A stretch of DNA of 64,000 nucleotides, taken from NCBI GenBank assembly GCA_949879795.1, contig CATLBR010000013.1, positions 20,581-84,580 on the forward strand, given 5' to 3'. This document shows positions 45,736-54,844 of the stretch, one piece after another. Under the pieces are notes generated by a model. The model was not told the origin of the DNA. It saw only the letters and a list, made by a program, of their open reading frames with translations, and searched no databases. A program made the position numbers and the translations under genes. Within the stretch, counting starts at the first letter, position 1, and the number at the start of each line of letters is the position of its first letter. This stretch comes from an uncultured Hungatella sp. GTDB taxonomy: Bacteria > Bacillota > Clostridia > Lachnospirales > Lachnospiraceae.

Positions 45736-46149
45736 TCATTTCGCCCCTAATCTTCTCCTTATCTCTTTCTGATAGGCAGCGTATTTGGGGGAGTTCATGA
45801 TAATCAGGTCACATTCCTCATCCTGAACATCCAGGGCCCGGTAGACATCATGCCCGTTATAGGAAGGCGGCTCCAAAAAATCCATGGCTGCCCGATAGGA
45901 GGCGCGTTTGCTGCAAGGTTCCAGGATTCTTGTGTAAATAAGATCCGAGAGGATGGCATTGATATCATAATGGAAGTGGTGCTTCTCCATGATTTTTCTG
46001 CAGATACGTTCAAAGCCCAGCTGGTAATAAACCGCCTGGGGGAAGTGATTATCACCAATAAATTGATGGCAGACATATTGATTTTGCGAAAAATTTGTGA
46101 TAAAGCCTGACTTTTGCAGAACTAACGTTCTTTTTAGGCCGCAAACCAC
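45736..46149 (-). pseudogene. N-terminal fragment of an IS1634-family transposase
   Basis: The minus-strand frame begins MVCGLKRTLVLQKSGF and continues FSQNQYVCHQFIGDNHFPQAV, FHYDINAILSDLIYTRILEPCSKRASYRA, FLEPPSYNGHDVYRAL, the N-terminal part of an IS1634 (IS4-group) transposase. After DVQDEECDL the family match ends and about 20 unrelated residues close the frame, so the catalytic DDE domain is missing. It lies directly downstream, on the minus strand, of the C-terminal fragment at 46187. Confidence 0.75.
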
Positions 46150-46171
46150 GAAAATCTGTGGCTTGCGGCCT
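46135..46171. terminator. Terminator-like hairpin at the IS1634 junction
   Basis: AGGCCGCAA-CCAC pairs with GTGG-TTGCGGCCT, between the stop of the C-terminal transposase fragment and the start of the N-terminal fragment; T-rich flanks occur on both strands. Confidence 0.6.
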
Positions 46172-46186
46172 TCCTTATTTTACCGT

Positions 46187-46867
46187 TTATGGTTGTGTTT
46201 TTCCGCTCTTTTTCACATCTCCCAGAACTTTTTTTATCTCACCCAAAGTACGGTATTTTTTGCTGAAATCGATGTTTAACAGTTCTCCGATATCCTTAAG
46301 GATTTCATCATAATAATCAAACAGATAGATATTCTGCTCTACCAGGCTGCATTCACATCTCCTTAGACTTTCCAGGATAGGTGTGACACCATATTTTCTC
46401 CCCAGACGGTATTCCAGAAGCCTTGCCAGCACCGGCGCCACAAAACAGATCAGGAAATGGGCCTGGATATGTTCCAGGTTCTGCAGATATACCGGCCGTG
46501 TTTCCAGATCACTTTTTGTAATCCGGAACGATTCCTCGATCTTCCACAGCCCACGGCAAATATCTATGATCTGCCCGTCCGAAAGTTTGTGTTCGCTGGT
46601 TACAATTGCGTAATAGCCGTCATACAGTTCTTCTTGCGCGATCAGGTCTTCATCTATCTCCAAAGCCTTTCCCGCATGGGTCACAATCTCCCCTGTTTCT
46701 TTATCAAAAGAGAGATTTTTTACATATTTTGCCGCCCCATAGGAAGTGGAACGGGTATACTTTTGCGGTTCCTGAACCATGCTTTGGGTTTTTTTAAGTA
46801 CTTCTTCCCGCTCCATCTTTGCTTTTTTGGCATAAGCGGGGCTGTAGAAGACCACATGTTTCTCATC
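46187..46867 (-). pseudogene. C-terminal fragment of an IS1634-family transposase
   Basis: The minus-strand frame of 222 residues matches the C-terminal third of IS1634 transposases: SYGAAKYVKNLSFDKETGEI, DGYYAIVTSEHKLSDGQIID, RGLWKIEESFRITKSDLETR with the conserved Glu of the DDE triad in KIEESF, VYLQNLEHIQAHFLICF and the closing IDFSKKYRTLGEIKKVLGDVKK. It has no N-terminal part and no start signal. Together with the fragment at 45736 it gives the order C-terminus, element end, element start, N-terminus, as at the junction of two tandem copies. Confidence 0.8.
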
Positions 46868-47454
46868 TGACGATTGTCAAGGTGATGCCCACCAACCTTT
46901 CGGCGGTGGAGAGCAATGAGCTGAGGCTGGACCATCTGTTTTTGTTGGAGGATGGGGCTGTGGGGATCATCGACTATGAGTCGGATTGTTCGGAAGAGAA
47001 TTTTGTAAAGTATCTGAATTACGCCGCCAGGGTGGTCAGGCGGTACGCCAGGAAAAGGCAGCTTGACAGGCTGAGGACATTGAAGATCATTGTAATCTAC
47101 ACAGCGGATGTGGAGAAGGCCAGGGAGGTGTATGACCTGGGCGGGGTGACGGTGAAGGTGGAGACAGCTTTTCTGGTGGGGCAGAACACGGAGGAGATCT
47201 GCCGGAACATAGAAGAAAAAGTCAAGTCCGGGCAGGAACGGAGCGATGAGGAGCAGATGCAGCTGATGATACTGCCCTTGACTGTGAAGGGGAAAGAGGG
47301 CAAGCAGGAGCCGGCTGTGAAAGCGGTGGGGCTGGCGAAGCAGATGAAAGACCGCAGGAAAGAGACGGAGGTGCTGGCGGGGATCCTGACATTTGCCGAC
47401 AAGGTGATCGATGAGGAGTGCGGCTGTCTGCGGCCCGCCTTACAATTGCTGTAA
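46868..47454 (+). pseudogene. 5'-truncated Rpn/PD-(D/E)XK-type protein
   Basis: The frame picks up in the middle of a protein (TIVKVMPTNLSAVESNELRLDHLF, GAVGIIDYESDCSEENFVKYLNYAARV, ILPLTVKGKEGKQ, TFADKVIDEE) known from Lachnospiraceae as Rpn-like nuclease/transposase-type proteins. The N-terminal nuclease half is absent: the sequence to the left is the IS1634 fragment, so the insertion removed it. The remaining roughly 190 residues are open to a normal stop but lack a plausible start. Confidence 0.6.
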
Positions 47455-47511
47455 AGTCCTTAAGGCCTGGAAGGATTGCTTAGGCAATCAATGATTCACG
47501 GCCCCTTCACT

Positions 47512-47588
47512 CACATGAGAACCATCAGCCAGTTTCTTACAAGCAAGATTGACGAATCTGCCTGCTGATTCTCATGTGGCTGTGGATA
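47512..47588. repeat. Long-armed inverted repeat between the Rpn relic and marR
   Basis: CACATGAGAA (47512-47521) is mirrored by TTCTCATGTG (47579-47588) around a 57-base loop. A smaller GATTGC/GCAATC hairpin lies just before, near 47474. The stretch 47455-47622 has no gene. Confidence 0.5.
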
Positions 47589-47622
47589 GTAACTGTGAAA
47601 GTGAAAAAATTCGCAGTTCCCC

Positions 47623-47674
47623 TTGATTTTTTCGAAAATCGTAGTATAATAAGTAAACAGTTAACTATCTAACT
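47623..47674 (+). promoter_or_regulatory. Promoter and probable MarR operator of the ABC exporter operon
   Basis: TTGATT (47623-47628) and TATAAT (47645-47650) are 16 bases apart. Right after the -10 box lies the inverted repeat AGTTA-actatc-TAACT (47659-47674), where a bound dimer would block transcription. This is the usual autorepression layout for MarR regulators. Confidence 0.65.
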
Positions 47675-47715
47675 ATAAACACGCGAATGATTAACAAGTG
47701 AAGGGAGGGAGAGAT

Positions 47716-48210
47716 ATGGCAGAGGAATTCGGATCCCCCGGCGACGCGGTGGAGATGGAGACCGTCAAGAAGCTGATACAGACCAACAAGAGGCACAGGA
47801 GGGTCCTGGAGAAGAGGCTGAATGTGACAAAGGTGTTCAGAAGCCAGCACCAGCTGTTGATGTTCATTGTCAGGCACCCCAACCTTTCCCAGATCCAGCT
47901 GGCCAGGATGCAGGGGATTTCCACGGCTGCCATCGCGGTGTCCCTGAAAAAGCTGGAGAAGGGCGGATATGTGAAGCGAGCGGTGGACTCCAAGGACAAC
48001 CGGTACAACCAGATCCAGATTACAGAGAAGGGCATGGAGATGGCCAGGTACAGCACAGGCGTCTTCCGGGAGGTGGAGCAGATCATGTTCCGGGGATTTT
48101 CCAGGGAGGAACTTCAGGTGCTGGGAGGGCTGCTGGACCGAGTGTACAAGAACCTGGAAAGCAGCGCCTTAACGGATGAAGGGCCTGGAAGAGAGGAGGA
48201 ACAGGGATGA
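47716..48210 (+). CDS. MarR family transcriptional regulator
   Basis: The ATG at 47716 (MAEEFGSPGD) follows GGGAGGG; 164 residues. The winged helix is visible in HPNLSQIQLARMQGISTAAIAVSLKKLEKGGYVKRAVDSKDNRYNQIQITEKG, with the Asp-Arg beta-wing. It overlaps the first ABC gene by four bases, so it is the first gene of a three-gene operon and most likely represses it until a drug or stress ligand binds. Confidence 0.93.
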   Translation: MAEEFGSPGDAVEMETVKKLIQTNKRHRRVLEKRLNVTKVFRSQHQLLMFIVRHPNLSQIQLARMQGISTAAIAVSLKKLEKGGYVKRAVDSKDNRYNQIQITEKGMEMARYSTGVFREVEQIMFRGFSREELQVLGGLLDRVYKNLESSALTDEGPGREEEQG

Positions 48211-49946
48211 ATCGATATGGAAAGTATATAAAACCCTACAGGACAGCATTTATCCTGGCGCCGCTGTGCATGCTGACAGAAGTTTTCGGGGAGATCATGC
48301 TTCCCAAGCTGATGTCCATGATCGTGAATCACGGGGTGGCCGCCAGGGATATGTCCTACATTGTAGGAGTGGGGATTTTGATGGTGGTGTTTGCCACGCT
48401 GATGGCCCTGGGAGGAGTGGGAGGAGCCTATTTTTCGGCCAAGGCCTCCATCTGTTTTACCAGCGACCTGAGGGAGGACCTGTTTGCCAGGGTGCAGAAT
48501 TTTTCTTTTAAAAATATCGATCAGTACAGCACCGGATCCCTGGTGACCCGTCTGACCAATGATATCCAGCAGGTACAGAATGTGACCATGATGGGGCTGA
48601 GGATGATGTTCAGAGCGCCGGGCATGCTCATAGGGGCCCTGATCATGGCGTTTCTCATGAACGGAAAACTGGCGCTGGTGATCCTGGTGGTGATCCCGTT
48701 TCTGTTGTCAGCGATTATTCTCATTTTGAAGACGGCATTTCCCAGGTTCACGGTGATGCAGAAGAAGTTGGACCGTCTGAACTCCGGAATTCAGGAGGCG
48801 CTGGTCAATGTGCGGGTTATCAAATCTTTTGTCAGGGAGGATTTTGAGGAAGCGCGGTTCAGAGAGATGAACCAGGATCTGAAAGAAGGCAGCCTGAATG
48901 CCATGAAGGTGGTGATTCTCACCATGCCGGTTATGACCCTTGCCATGAATATTACGACTCTGGCTGTGGTGTGGTACGGGGGGAACATGATCATCGCGGG
49001 GAATATGCAGGTGGGAGACCTGACTGCTTTCACCACATATATTGTACAGATTCTCATGTCCCTGATGATGGTTTCTATGGTATTTCTCCAGAGCTCCAGA
49101 GCCATGGCCTCGGTCAAGCGCATCAACGAGGTGATGGACACAGAACTTGACCTGACAGACGAGAATGCTTCCAAGAAGGAACTCCTGGTGCAGGAGGGCA
49201 GGGTGGAGTTTCAGAATGTCAGCTTCAGCTATCATGAGGGAGCGGGGGAGAAGGTGCTGGAGGGCATCAGCTTCACGGCTCTGCCAGGGCAGACCATAGG
49301 GATCATCGGCGCCACGGGAAGCGGCAAGACCAGTATGGTGCAGCTTATACCCAGGCTGTACGACGTGACGGCAGGCAAGGTTTTGGTGGACGGTGTGGAC
49401 GTGAGAGACTATTCTCTCCGCAATCTGAGGGAGGGGGTAGGCATGGTCCTCCAGAAAAATGTGCTGTTTTCGGGGACTATCGAGGAGAATCTTCAGTGGG
49501 GAGCCGAGAACGCCACCCAGGAGGAACTGCGCCAGGCGGCAGAGAGCGCTCAGGCCCACAGCTTCATATCTTCTTTCTCGGAAGGCTATCAGAAGGATCT
49601 GGGGCAGGGCGGCGTCAACGTATCAGGAGGACAGAAGCAGAGGCTGTGCATCGCCAGGGCGCTTCTGAAGAGACCGAAGATTCTGATTTTGGACGACAGT
49701 ACCAGTGCGGTGGATACTGCCACCGAGGCGAAGATTCGGGAGTGCTTTTCCACCACGCTGAAAGATACCACCAAGTTTATCATCGCTCAGAGGATCAGCT
49801 CTGTGGAGGAGGCAGATCAGATTCTGGTTATGGACGACGGAAAAATTATCGGAGCGGGCAGTCACGGGGAATTGATGAAAGACTGCCAGGCTTACCAGGA
49901 AATTTACTATTCACAGAGAGACCGTGAGAAGGAGGTGAGCGCGTGA
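48207..49946 (+). CDS. Heterodimeric ABC exporter subunit with degenerate ATPase site
   Basis: The 579-residue half-exporter has six membrane helices (about 15-300) and an ATP-binding domain with Walker A GATGSGKTS, signature VSGGQKQR and Walker B LILDDSTSAVD. The catalytic Glu after Walker B is Asp and the switch His is Gln (IIAQRISSVEE), so this subunit provides the non-hydrolysing site, as in BmrC-type and LmrC-type subunits. Together with the next gene it forms a multidrug- or peptide-type exporter. Its stop overlaps the next start (GTGA/ATG region at 49943). Confidence 0.92.
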   Translation: MNRYGKYIKPYRTAFILAPLCMLTEVFGEIMLPKLMSMIVNHGVAARDMSYIVGVGILMVVFATLMALGGVGGAYFSAKASICFTSDLREDLFARVQNFSFKNIDQYSTGSLVTRLTNDIQQVQNVTMMGLRMMFRAPGMLIGALIMAFLMNGKLALVILVVIPFLLSAIILILKTAFPRFTVMQKKLDRLNSGIQEALVNVRVIKSFVREDFEEARFREMNQDLKEGSLNAMKVVILTMPVMTLAMNITTLAVVWYGGNMIIAGNMQVGDLTAFTTYIVQILMSLMMVSMVFLQSSRAMASVKRINEVMDTELDLTDENASKKELLVQEGRVEFQNVSFSYHEGAGEKVLEGISFTALPGQTIGIIGATGSGKTSMVQLIPRLYDVTAGKVLVDGVDVRDYSLRNLREGVGMVLQKNVLFSGTIEENLQWGAENATQEELRQAAESAQAHSFISSFSEGYQKDLGQGGVNVSGGQKQRLCIARALLKRPKILILDDSTSAVDTATEAKIRECFSTTLKDTTKFIIAQRISSVEEADQILVMDDGKIIGAGSHGELMKDCQAYQEIYYSQRDREKEVSA

Positions 49947-51832
49947 ACATGGACGAGAAAAAGCTGGAAAGTCTGAAGAAGAGATACGGGAGAGCCGTGC
50001 CGCCGCCCAGAGGGCACGGAGGTCCGGGACCAGGGCCGGGAGGACCGGGAAGACGAAGGGCTTCCATGGTCAAGGGCACGCCAAAAAACAGCAAGGAGAC
50101 TGTAAAGAGACTTCTCAGGTATCTCAACGAAGACAAGGCAAAGATGGCGTTGGCATTTTTCTGTGTCATCGTCAACACGGCGGCTTCTCTTGCAGGTTCC
50201 TACATGCTTAGGCCGATTATCAACCAGTATATCGCGCCGGTGGACGGAACAAGGGGCGACGCGGCGGGGCTGGCAGGAGCGCTGGCGTTTATGGCTGCGG
50301 TTTACAGTCTGGGGGTGGCGGCCAATTACGCTCAGGCCAGGGTTATGCTGTCGGTGGCTCAGAATGCCCTGCAGAAGATACGGAACGACCTGTTCGCCAA
50401 GATGCAGACTCTGCCGGTCCGGTTTTATGATACCAACAGCAACGGCGATCTGATGAGCCGTTTTACCAACGACGTGGACACGGTGGGACAGATGCTGTCC
50501 AACACTCTGGTGCAGCTGTTTTACGGAGCCTTGAGCATCGTGGGTACTTTGTGTCTGATGATCTACACCAACATTTATCTGACGGTGGTGACCGTCGTCA
50601 TGGTTCCGGTGATGATGAAAGCTGGCGGTGCAGTGGCCAGGAGAAGCCAAAAGTATTTCGCGGCACAGCAGAAATCTTTGGGAGCGGTCAACGGCTATGT
50701 GGAGGAGACTATCACCGGCCAGAAGGTAGTGAAGGTGTTCTGCCATGAGGACACGGCCAAAGCGGAATTCGGACTTCTCAACAGGGATTTGAGAGACAAT
50801 CAGATCAAGGCTCAGTTTTTCGGAGGGATTATGGGACCGATCATGGGGAATTTGAGCCAGATTAACTATTCCCTCACAGCCTGTGTGGGAGGACTTCTGT
50901 GTGTGTGGAAGAATTTTGACGTAGGCGGGCTGACAGTATTCCTGAATTTTTCCAGACAGTTCAGTCGCCCTATCAATGAGATTTCCATGCAGATCAGCAA
51001 TGTGTTCTCTGCACTGGCAGGAGCGGAGCGGGTGTTTGCCGTCATGGACCAGGATCCGGAACAGGCCGACGATGCGGATGCGGTGACTCTCAATCCCATG
51101 AAAGGCCATGTGACGCTGGATCATGTGACTTTTGGTTACCGGCCGGGGAAAGTGATATTGAAAGATATCAGCCTTTACGCCAAGCCCGGACAGAAGATTG
51201 CCTTTGTGGGATCTACGGGCGCGGGCAAAACTACCATAACCAATCTGCTGAACCGGTTTTATGACATTCAGTCGGGCAGCATCACCATCGATCAGGTAGA
51301 TATCCGGCATATGAACAGGAACCATCTGAGGCAGAACATTGCTATGGTGCTTCAGGACACCCATCTCTTTACAGGGACTGTGCGGGAAAATATCCGCTAC
51401 GGAAGGCTGGATGCCACTGACGAAGAGGTGATTCAGGCGGCTAAAACTGCCTCGGCTCACTCGTTTATCATGCGTCTTCCACAGGGGTATGACACTATGC
51501 TGGAGGGAGACGGAGCTAACTTAAGCCAGGGTCAGAGACAGCTGCTGAACATTGCCAGAGCCGCTGTGTCAAAAGCTCCGATTTTGATTCTGGATGAAGC
51601 CACCAGCTCTGTGGATACCAGGACAGAGAAACATATAGAACACGGAATGGACCGTCTCATGGCGGACAGAACTACATTTGTCATCGCCCACCGCCTTTCC
51701 ACCGTGCGCAACGCCAACGCTATTATGGTGTTGGAACAGGGAGAGATTATCGAGAGAGGCAGCCATGATGAATTGCTGGAGATGAAAGGCCGGTACTATG
51801 AGCTGTATACCGGCCTGAAAGAGCTGGATTAG
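49943..51832 (+). CDS. Heterodimeric ABC exporter subunit with catalytic ATPase site
   Basis: The 629-residue partner has a Pro/Gly-rich cytosolic N-terminus of about 45 residues (PPPRGHGGPGPGPGGPG), six membrane helices and an ATP-binding domain with Walker A GSTGAGKTT, Walker B ILILDEATSSVD with the catalytic Glu, and switch His in VIAHRLSTV. Its signature is altered (LSQGQRQ), which is the half paired with the degenerate site of the partner. This matches the asymmetric exporters BmrCD, LmrCD and TM287/288. Confidence 0.93.
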   Translation: MNMDEKKLESLKKRYGRAVPPPRGHGGPGPGPGGPGRRRASMVKGTPKNSKETVKRLLRYLNEDKAKMALAFFCVIVNTAASLAGSYMLRPIINQYIAPVDGTRGDAAGLAGALAFMAAVYSLGVAANYAQARVMLSVAQNALQKIRNDLFAKMQTLPVRFYDTNSNGDLMSRFTNDVDTVGQMLSNTLVQLFYGALSIVGTLCLMIYTNIYLTVVTVVMVPVMMKAGGAVARRSQKYFAAQQKSLGAVNGYVEETITGQKVVKVFCHEDTAKAEFGLLNRDLRDNQIKAQFFGGIMGPIMGNLSQINYSLTACVGGLLCVWKNFDVGGLTVFLNFSRQFSRPINEISMQISNVFSALAGAERVFAVMDQDPEQADDADAVTLNPMKGHVTLDHVTFGYRPGKVILKDISLYAKPGQKIAFVGSTGAGKTTITNLLNRFYDIQSGSITIDQVDIRHMNRNHLRQNIAMVLQDTHLFTGTVRENIRYGRLDATDEEVIQAAKTASAHSFIMRLPQGYDTMLEGDGANLSQGQRQLLNIARAAVSKAPILILDEATSSVDTRTEKHIEHGMDRLMADRTTFVIAHRLSTVRNANAIMVLEQGEIIERGSHDELLEMKGRYYELYTGLKELD

Positions 51833-51849
51833 AGAAAAAGGACAGAGGG

Positions 51850-54003
51850 TCAGTCACAGCCCCTCTGTTCCAAAAATGGTCTTCCCGTAAATATGGCCAC
51901 AGACCGGGGGCGCATGATAAAGCTGCCGTCGATGCGTGTCTCCTGACCTGGTGGGTAGGTGTATCGGCCCTGACCGTCGCCGTAGGTGTTAACACTGAGA
52001 TACCAGGCTCCGCGGTGACGCAGATTGGGCAGGGTGATGAGAGCGTTCTCCCAGTCGGCGTTGATGCAGATGTAGACAAGGTCGTCATTTCCCTTTTTTC
52101 TGTCGTAGCCGGCGAAACTGACGGAAAATGTCTTGGCATTGGGATGAATGCTCCAGTCATCGGCGTTGAGGCCATGGGTGTGAAGGCTTTCCATGCCGCA
52201 TATGGAATCGGGAAGTTTTCTCCGGATCACCGTGTGCTCATGGCGGTAGGCGATCATAAAGCGGAAAAATTCAAACAGCTCCCGGTTCTTTTCCAGAAGA
52301 GTCCAGTCAAGCCATGAGATCTCGTTGTCCTGGCAATAGGGATTGTTGTTGCCGAACTGTGAGTTTCCGAACTCGTCTCCTGCTAGGAACATGGGAGTGC
52401 CCCGGCTGCACATGAGTACGGCGCAGGCATTGCGTATCATGCGGAAACGCAGATTCAGGACTTCCTGGTTGTGAGTGTCACCCTCGATGCCGCAGTTCCA
52501 GCTTCGGTTATCGTCGGACCCATCGGTGTTGTTCCAGCCATTGGCTTCGTTGTGTTTAGTATTGTAAGAGTACAGGTCGTACATAGTAAAGCCGTCGTGG
52601 CAGGTGAGAAAATTGATGCAGGAATTATAGCCGGCATAATTTCCCTTATAATCTGTATAAAAACCGCCGTATAGATCGCCGGAGCCGGACACGCTCCACG
52701 CTGCATCCAAGGCATACTGAAAATCTCCTTTCAAGAAGGAGCGGAGGCTGTCTCTGTATCTGCCGTTCCACTCGGCCCACCGCTTGTTGGCGGGGAAACT
52801 GCCCACTTGGTACATGCCGCCGGCATCCCATGCCTCGGCGATAAGTTTCACGTTGCTGAGAAGAGGGTCGTAGGCCAGACTTTTCAGCAGGGGAGGATTG
52901 TTCATAGGGGAACCGTCCTCGTTTCGCCCGAGAATACTGGCCAGGTCGAAGCGGAAACCGTCTATGCGGAAGTTTATGGTCCAATAGCGCAGACATTCCA
53001 GAATCATCTGTTGGACGATAGGGTGATTGCAGTTTAATGTGTTGCCGCAGCCGCTGAAATTATAATAGTTGCCGTCAGGGGTCAGCATATAGTACATCTT
53101 GTTGTCCAGTCCTTTAAAGCAGAAAACTGGTCCCTGTTCGTTGCCCTCGGCGGTGTGGTTGAAAACCACATCGAGAATAACCTCAATGTCACTGTCATGG
53201 AGAGCTTTGATCAGCTCTTTTAGTTCTGTACCTTCCTTGTTATATTCGGCGGAAACCGCATAGCTGGCATTGGGGGCAAAGAAGCTGACAGTGTTGTAAC
53301 CCCAGTAGTCCAGAAGCTGGCGTCCGTCTACTACCCGGGAATTCATGTTCTCGTCAAATTCGAATACAGGCATCAATTCAACGGCATTGATTCCAAGCTC
53401 TTTTAAGTAGGGGATTTTTTCCTTCAGACCCTCAAAAGTGCCCTTGTGAGTTACCCCCGAAGAGGGGTGGCGGGTAAAGCCTCTCACGTGGAGCTCATAG
53501 ATGATCAGATCACACATTTCTTTTGAGGACTGAGGGGCCTCTCCCCAGTCGAAAATATCCCTGATTACACGGGCGTGGTAGTGTTTCTTTTTTCTCTTTC
53601 CCCAGGAATCCTGACCGGTGACCGCTACGGCGTAAGGGTCCAGAAGAACATTGCGCTTGTCAAAAAGCATGCCTTCTTCCGGCGCGTAGGGACCATCGAT
53701 CCGGTATGCATACTCAAAGGTTTCGATATCCAGTTCAAACACGATCATGGAATAGACATCACCGATTTTGTAGGATTCAGGAAAAGGGAGAATTGCGTAA
53801 GGTTCTTCCTCATCTCTATGGAATAAGAGAAGTTCACAGGATGTACCGTTGTGAGTGTGAACAGTAAAATTCACTCCGTTGGGCAGCGCCATGGCTCCAT
53901 TTACGTCAAAAAGACCGGGCCGTACGGGGAAACCGGCTACTTCTCCCATGGGAGTGAAAGAGATCGGGTGATCCAGAAGGTATCTCTGTGTGTAAGGTAT
54001 CAA
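51850..54003 (-). CDS. Glycogen debranching enzyme GlgX/isoamylase-type, GH13
   Basis: The start is a TTG at 54003 with AGGAGG six bases upstream; 717 residues. An N-terminal CBM48-like region (VNFTVHTHNGTSCELLLF) precedes a GH13 barrel: VILDVVFNHTAEG, the nucleophile region IDGFRFDLASILGRN, LIAEAWDAGG with the acid Glu, and FLTCHDGFTMYDLYSYN. The layout fits isoamylase/GlgX-type enzymes that cut alpha-1,6 branches in glycogen or limit dextrins. No glg cluster is adjacent. The divergent HD-domain gene starts 235 bases away; that stretch has no gene. Confidence 0.88.
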   Translation of the reverse strand: MIPYTQRYLLDHPISFTPMGEVAGFPVRPGLFDVNGAMALPNGVNFTVHTHNGTSCELLLFHRDEEEPYAILPFPESYKIGDVYSMIVFELDIETFEYAYRIDGPYAPEEGMLFDKRNVLLDPYAVAVTGQDSWGKRKKKHYHARVIRDIFDWGEAPQSSKEMCDLIIYELHVRGFTRHPSSGVTHKGTFEGLKEKIPYLKELGINAVELMPVFEFDENMNSRVVDGRQLLDYWGYNTVSFFAPNASYAVSAEYNKEGTELKELIKALHDSDIEVILDVVFNHTAEGNEQGPVFCFKGLDNKMYYMLTPDGNYYNFSGCGNTLNCNHPIVQQMILECLRYWTINFRIDGFRFDLASILGRNEDGSPMNNPPLLKSLAYDPLLSNVKLIAEAWDAGGMYQVGSFPANKRWAEWNGRYRDSLRSFLKGDFQYALDAAWSVSGSGDLYGGFYTDYKGNYAGYNSCINFLTCHDGFTMYDLYSYNTKHNEANGWNNTDGSDDNRSWNCGIEGDTHNQEVLNLRFRMIRNACAVLMCSRGTPMFLAGDEFGNSQFGNNNPYCQDNEISWLDWTLLEKNRELFEFFRFMIAYRHEHTVIRRKLPDSICGMESLHTHGLNADDWSIHPNAKTFSVSFAGYDRKKGNDDLVYICINADWENALITLPNLRHRGAWYLSVNTYGDGQGRYTYPPGQETRIDGSFIMRPRSVAIFTGRPFLEQRGCD

Positions 54004-54237
54004 GTCGTTCCTCCTGTCTTTTGCTGGTTGATAGATGTCTCGGGTTAAAACAACAGATGCGTCTTTACTATCATATTTATTATAAGGCGAATTTGGGGAC
54101 GAGTCAAATAAAATTCGGGAAAATTGGAGATAAAATAGTTACGGTTTATGTGACGGGCATCTTTTGCCCGGTTTACACCGCGCAAGAAACACCATGAATT
54201 TGACCGATATGGAGAATATGAAAGGATGATGTGAGCA

Positions 54238-54714
54238 ATGGATCGAATTGAGAAGGTGAGAGATTATGTAGATTCTGTGTTGAGGAGGACAGGAGATTAC
54301 GGGTTCCGAAAAGAGGCGGTGGTTCATCTGTACGGAGTCGCACAGGCTTGTGGTATGATTGCCATGAAGCGGGGGGAGAATGTGGAGCTGGCTGTCATCG
54401 CAGGGATGCTCCATGACATCTGGACATACTCTAAAATGGATTCCAGGGAGCATGCCCACAGAGGAGCGGGGATGGTCAGAGAGATCCTGCATTCTATGGG
54501 GGTGTTTGAGGAACATGAGATTGAGAAGATCTGCCATGCCGTCTACCATCACAGCGGCAAAGCTATTTGCCAGGAACCTTTTGACGAAGTCCTGAAGGAC
54601 GCGGATGTATTTCAGCACTGTATGTTCAATCCTCTTCGGGAACCTTCCGTTAAGGAATACGCAAGATTTGAGCGGCTGAAGAAAGAATTTTGCCAAAAAG
54701 GACTTGCAATGTAA
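54238..54714 (+). CDS. HD domain phosphohydrolase
   Basis: The 158-residue protein has the HD metal-binding pattern: VVHLYGV near residue 28, MLHDIWTY with the HD pair near residue 60, AVYHHSG and a final VLKDADVFQH. Such small HD proteins are nucleotide or phosphate-ester hydrolases. The ATG follows AAAGGATGATG. It lies upstream of rpsB but ends before the rpsB promoter and is probably separate. Confidence 0.85.
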   Translation: MDRIEKVRDYVDSVLRRTGDYGFRKEAVVHLYGVAQACGMIAMKRGENVELAVIAGMLHDIWTYSKMDSREHAHRGAGMVREILHSMGVFEEHEIEKICHAVYHHSGKAICQEPFDEVLKDADVFQHCMFNPLREPSVKEYARFERLKKEFCQKGLAM

Positions 54715-54732
54715 AAATTTATATGATATGCT
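54704..54732 (+). promoter_or_regulatory. Promoter of rpsB-tsf
   Basis: TTGCAA (54704-54709) and TATGCT (54727-54732) are 17 bases apart; the -35 lies inside the end of the HD gene. The roughly 105-base leader to rpsB contains a GC-rich stretch (CTAGGGCGGTGCCTAAA) that could be an S2-binding autoregulatory structure. Confidence 0.55.
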
Positions 54733-54844
54733 TTTTAAGTTGATAAAAATCACGTCTGTCGATTCCTAGGGCGGTGCCTAAACTGTAAGGTCCCCGAGGA
54801 AGTATGAGACACAGGCGGAAGAAAAACCAGATGGAGGTAATAAC

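Noticed and set aside
39361..46867. Functional composite transposon carrying cassette 3
   Set aside because: Neither flank has an intact transposase; only relics are present, so at most past movement can be inferred.
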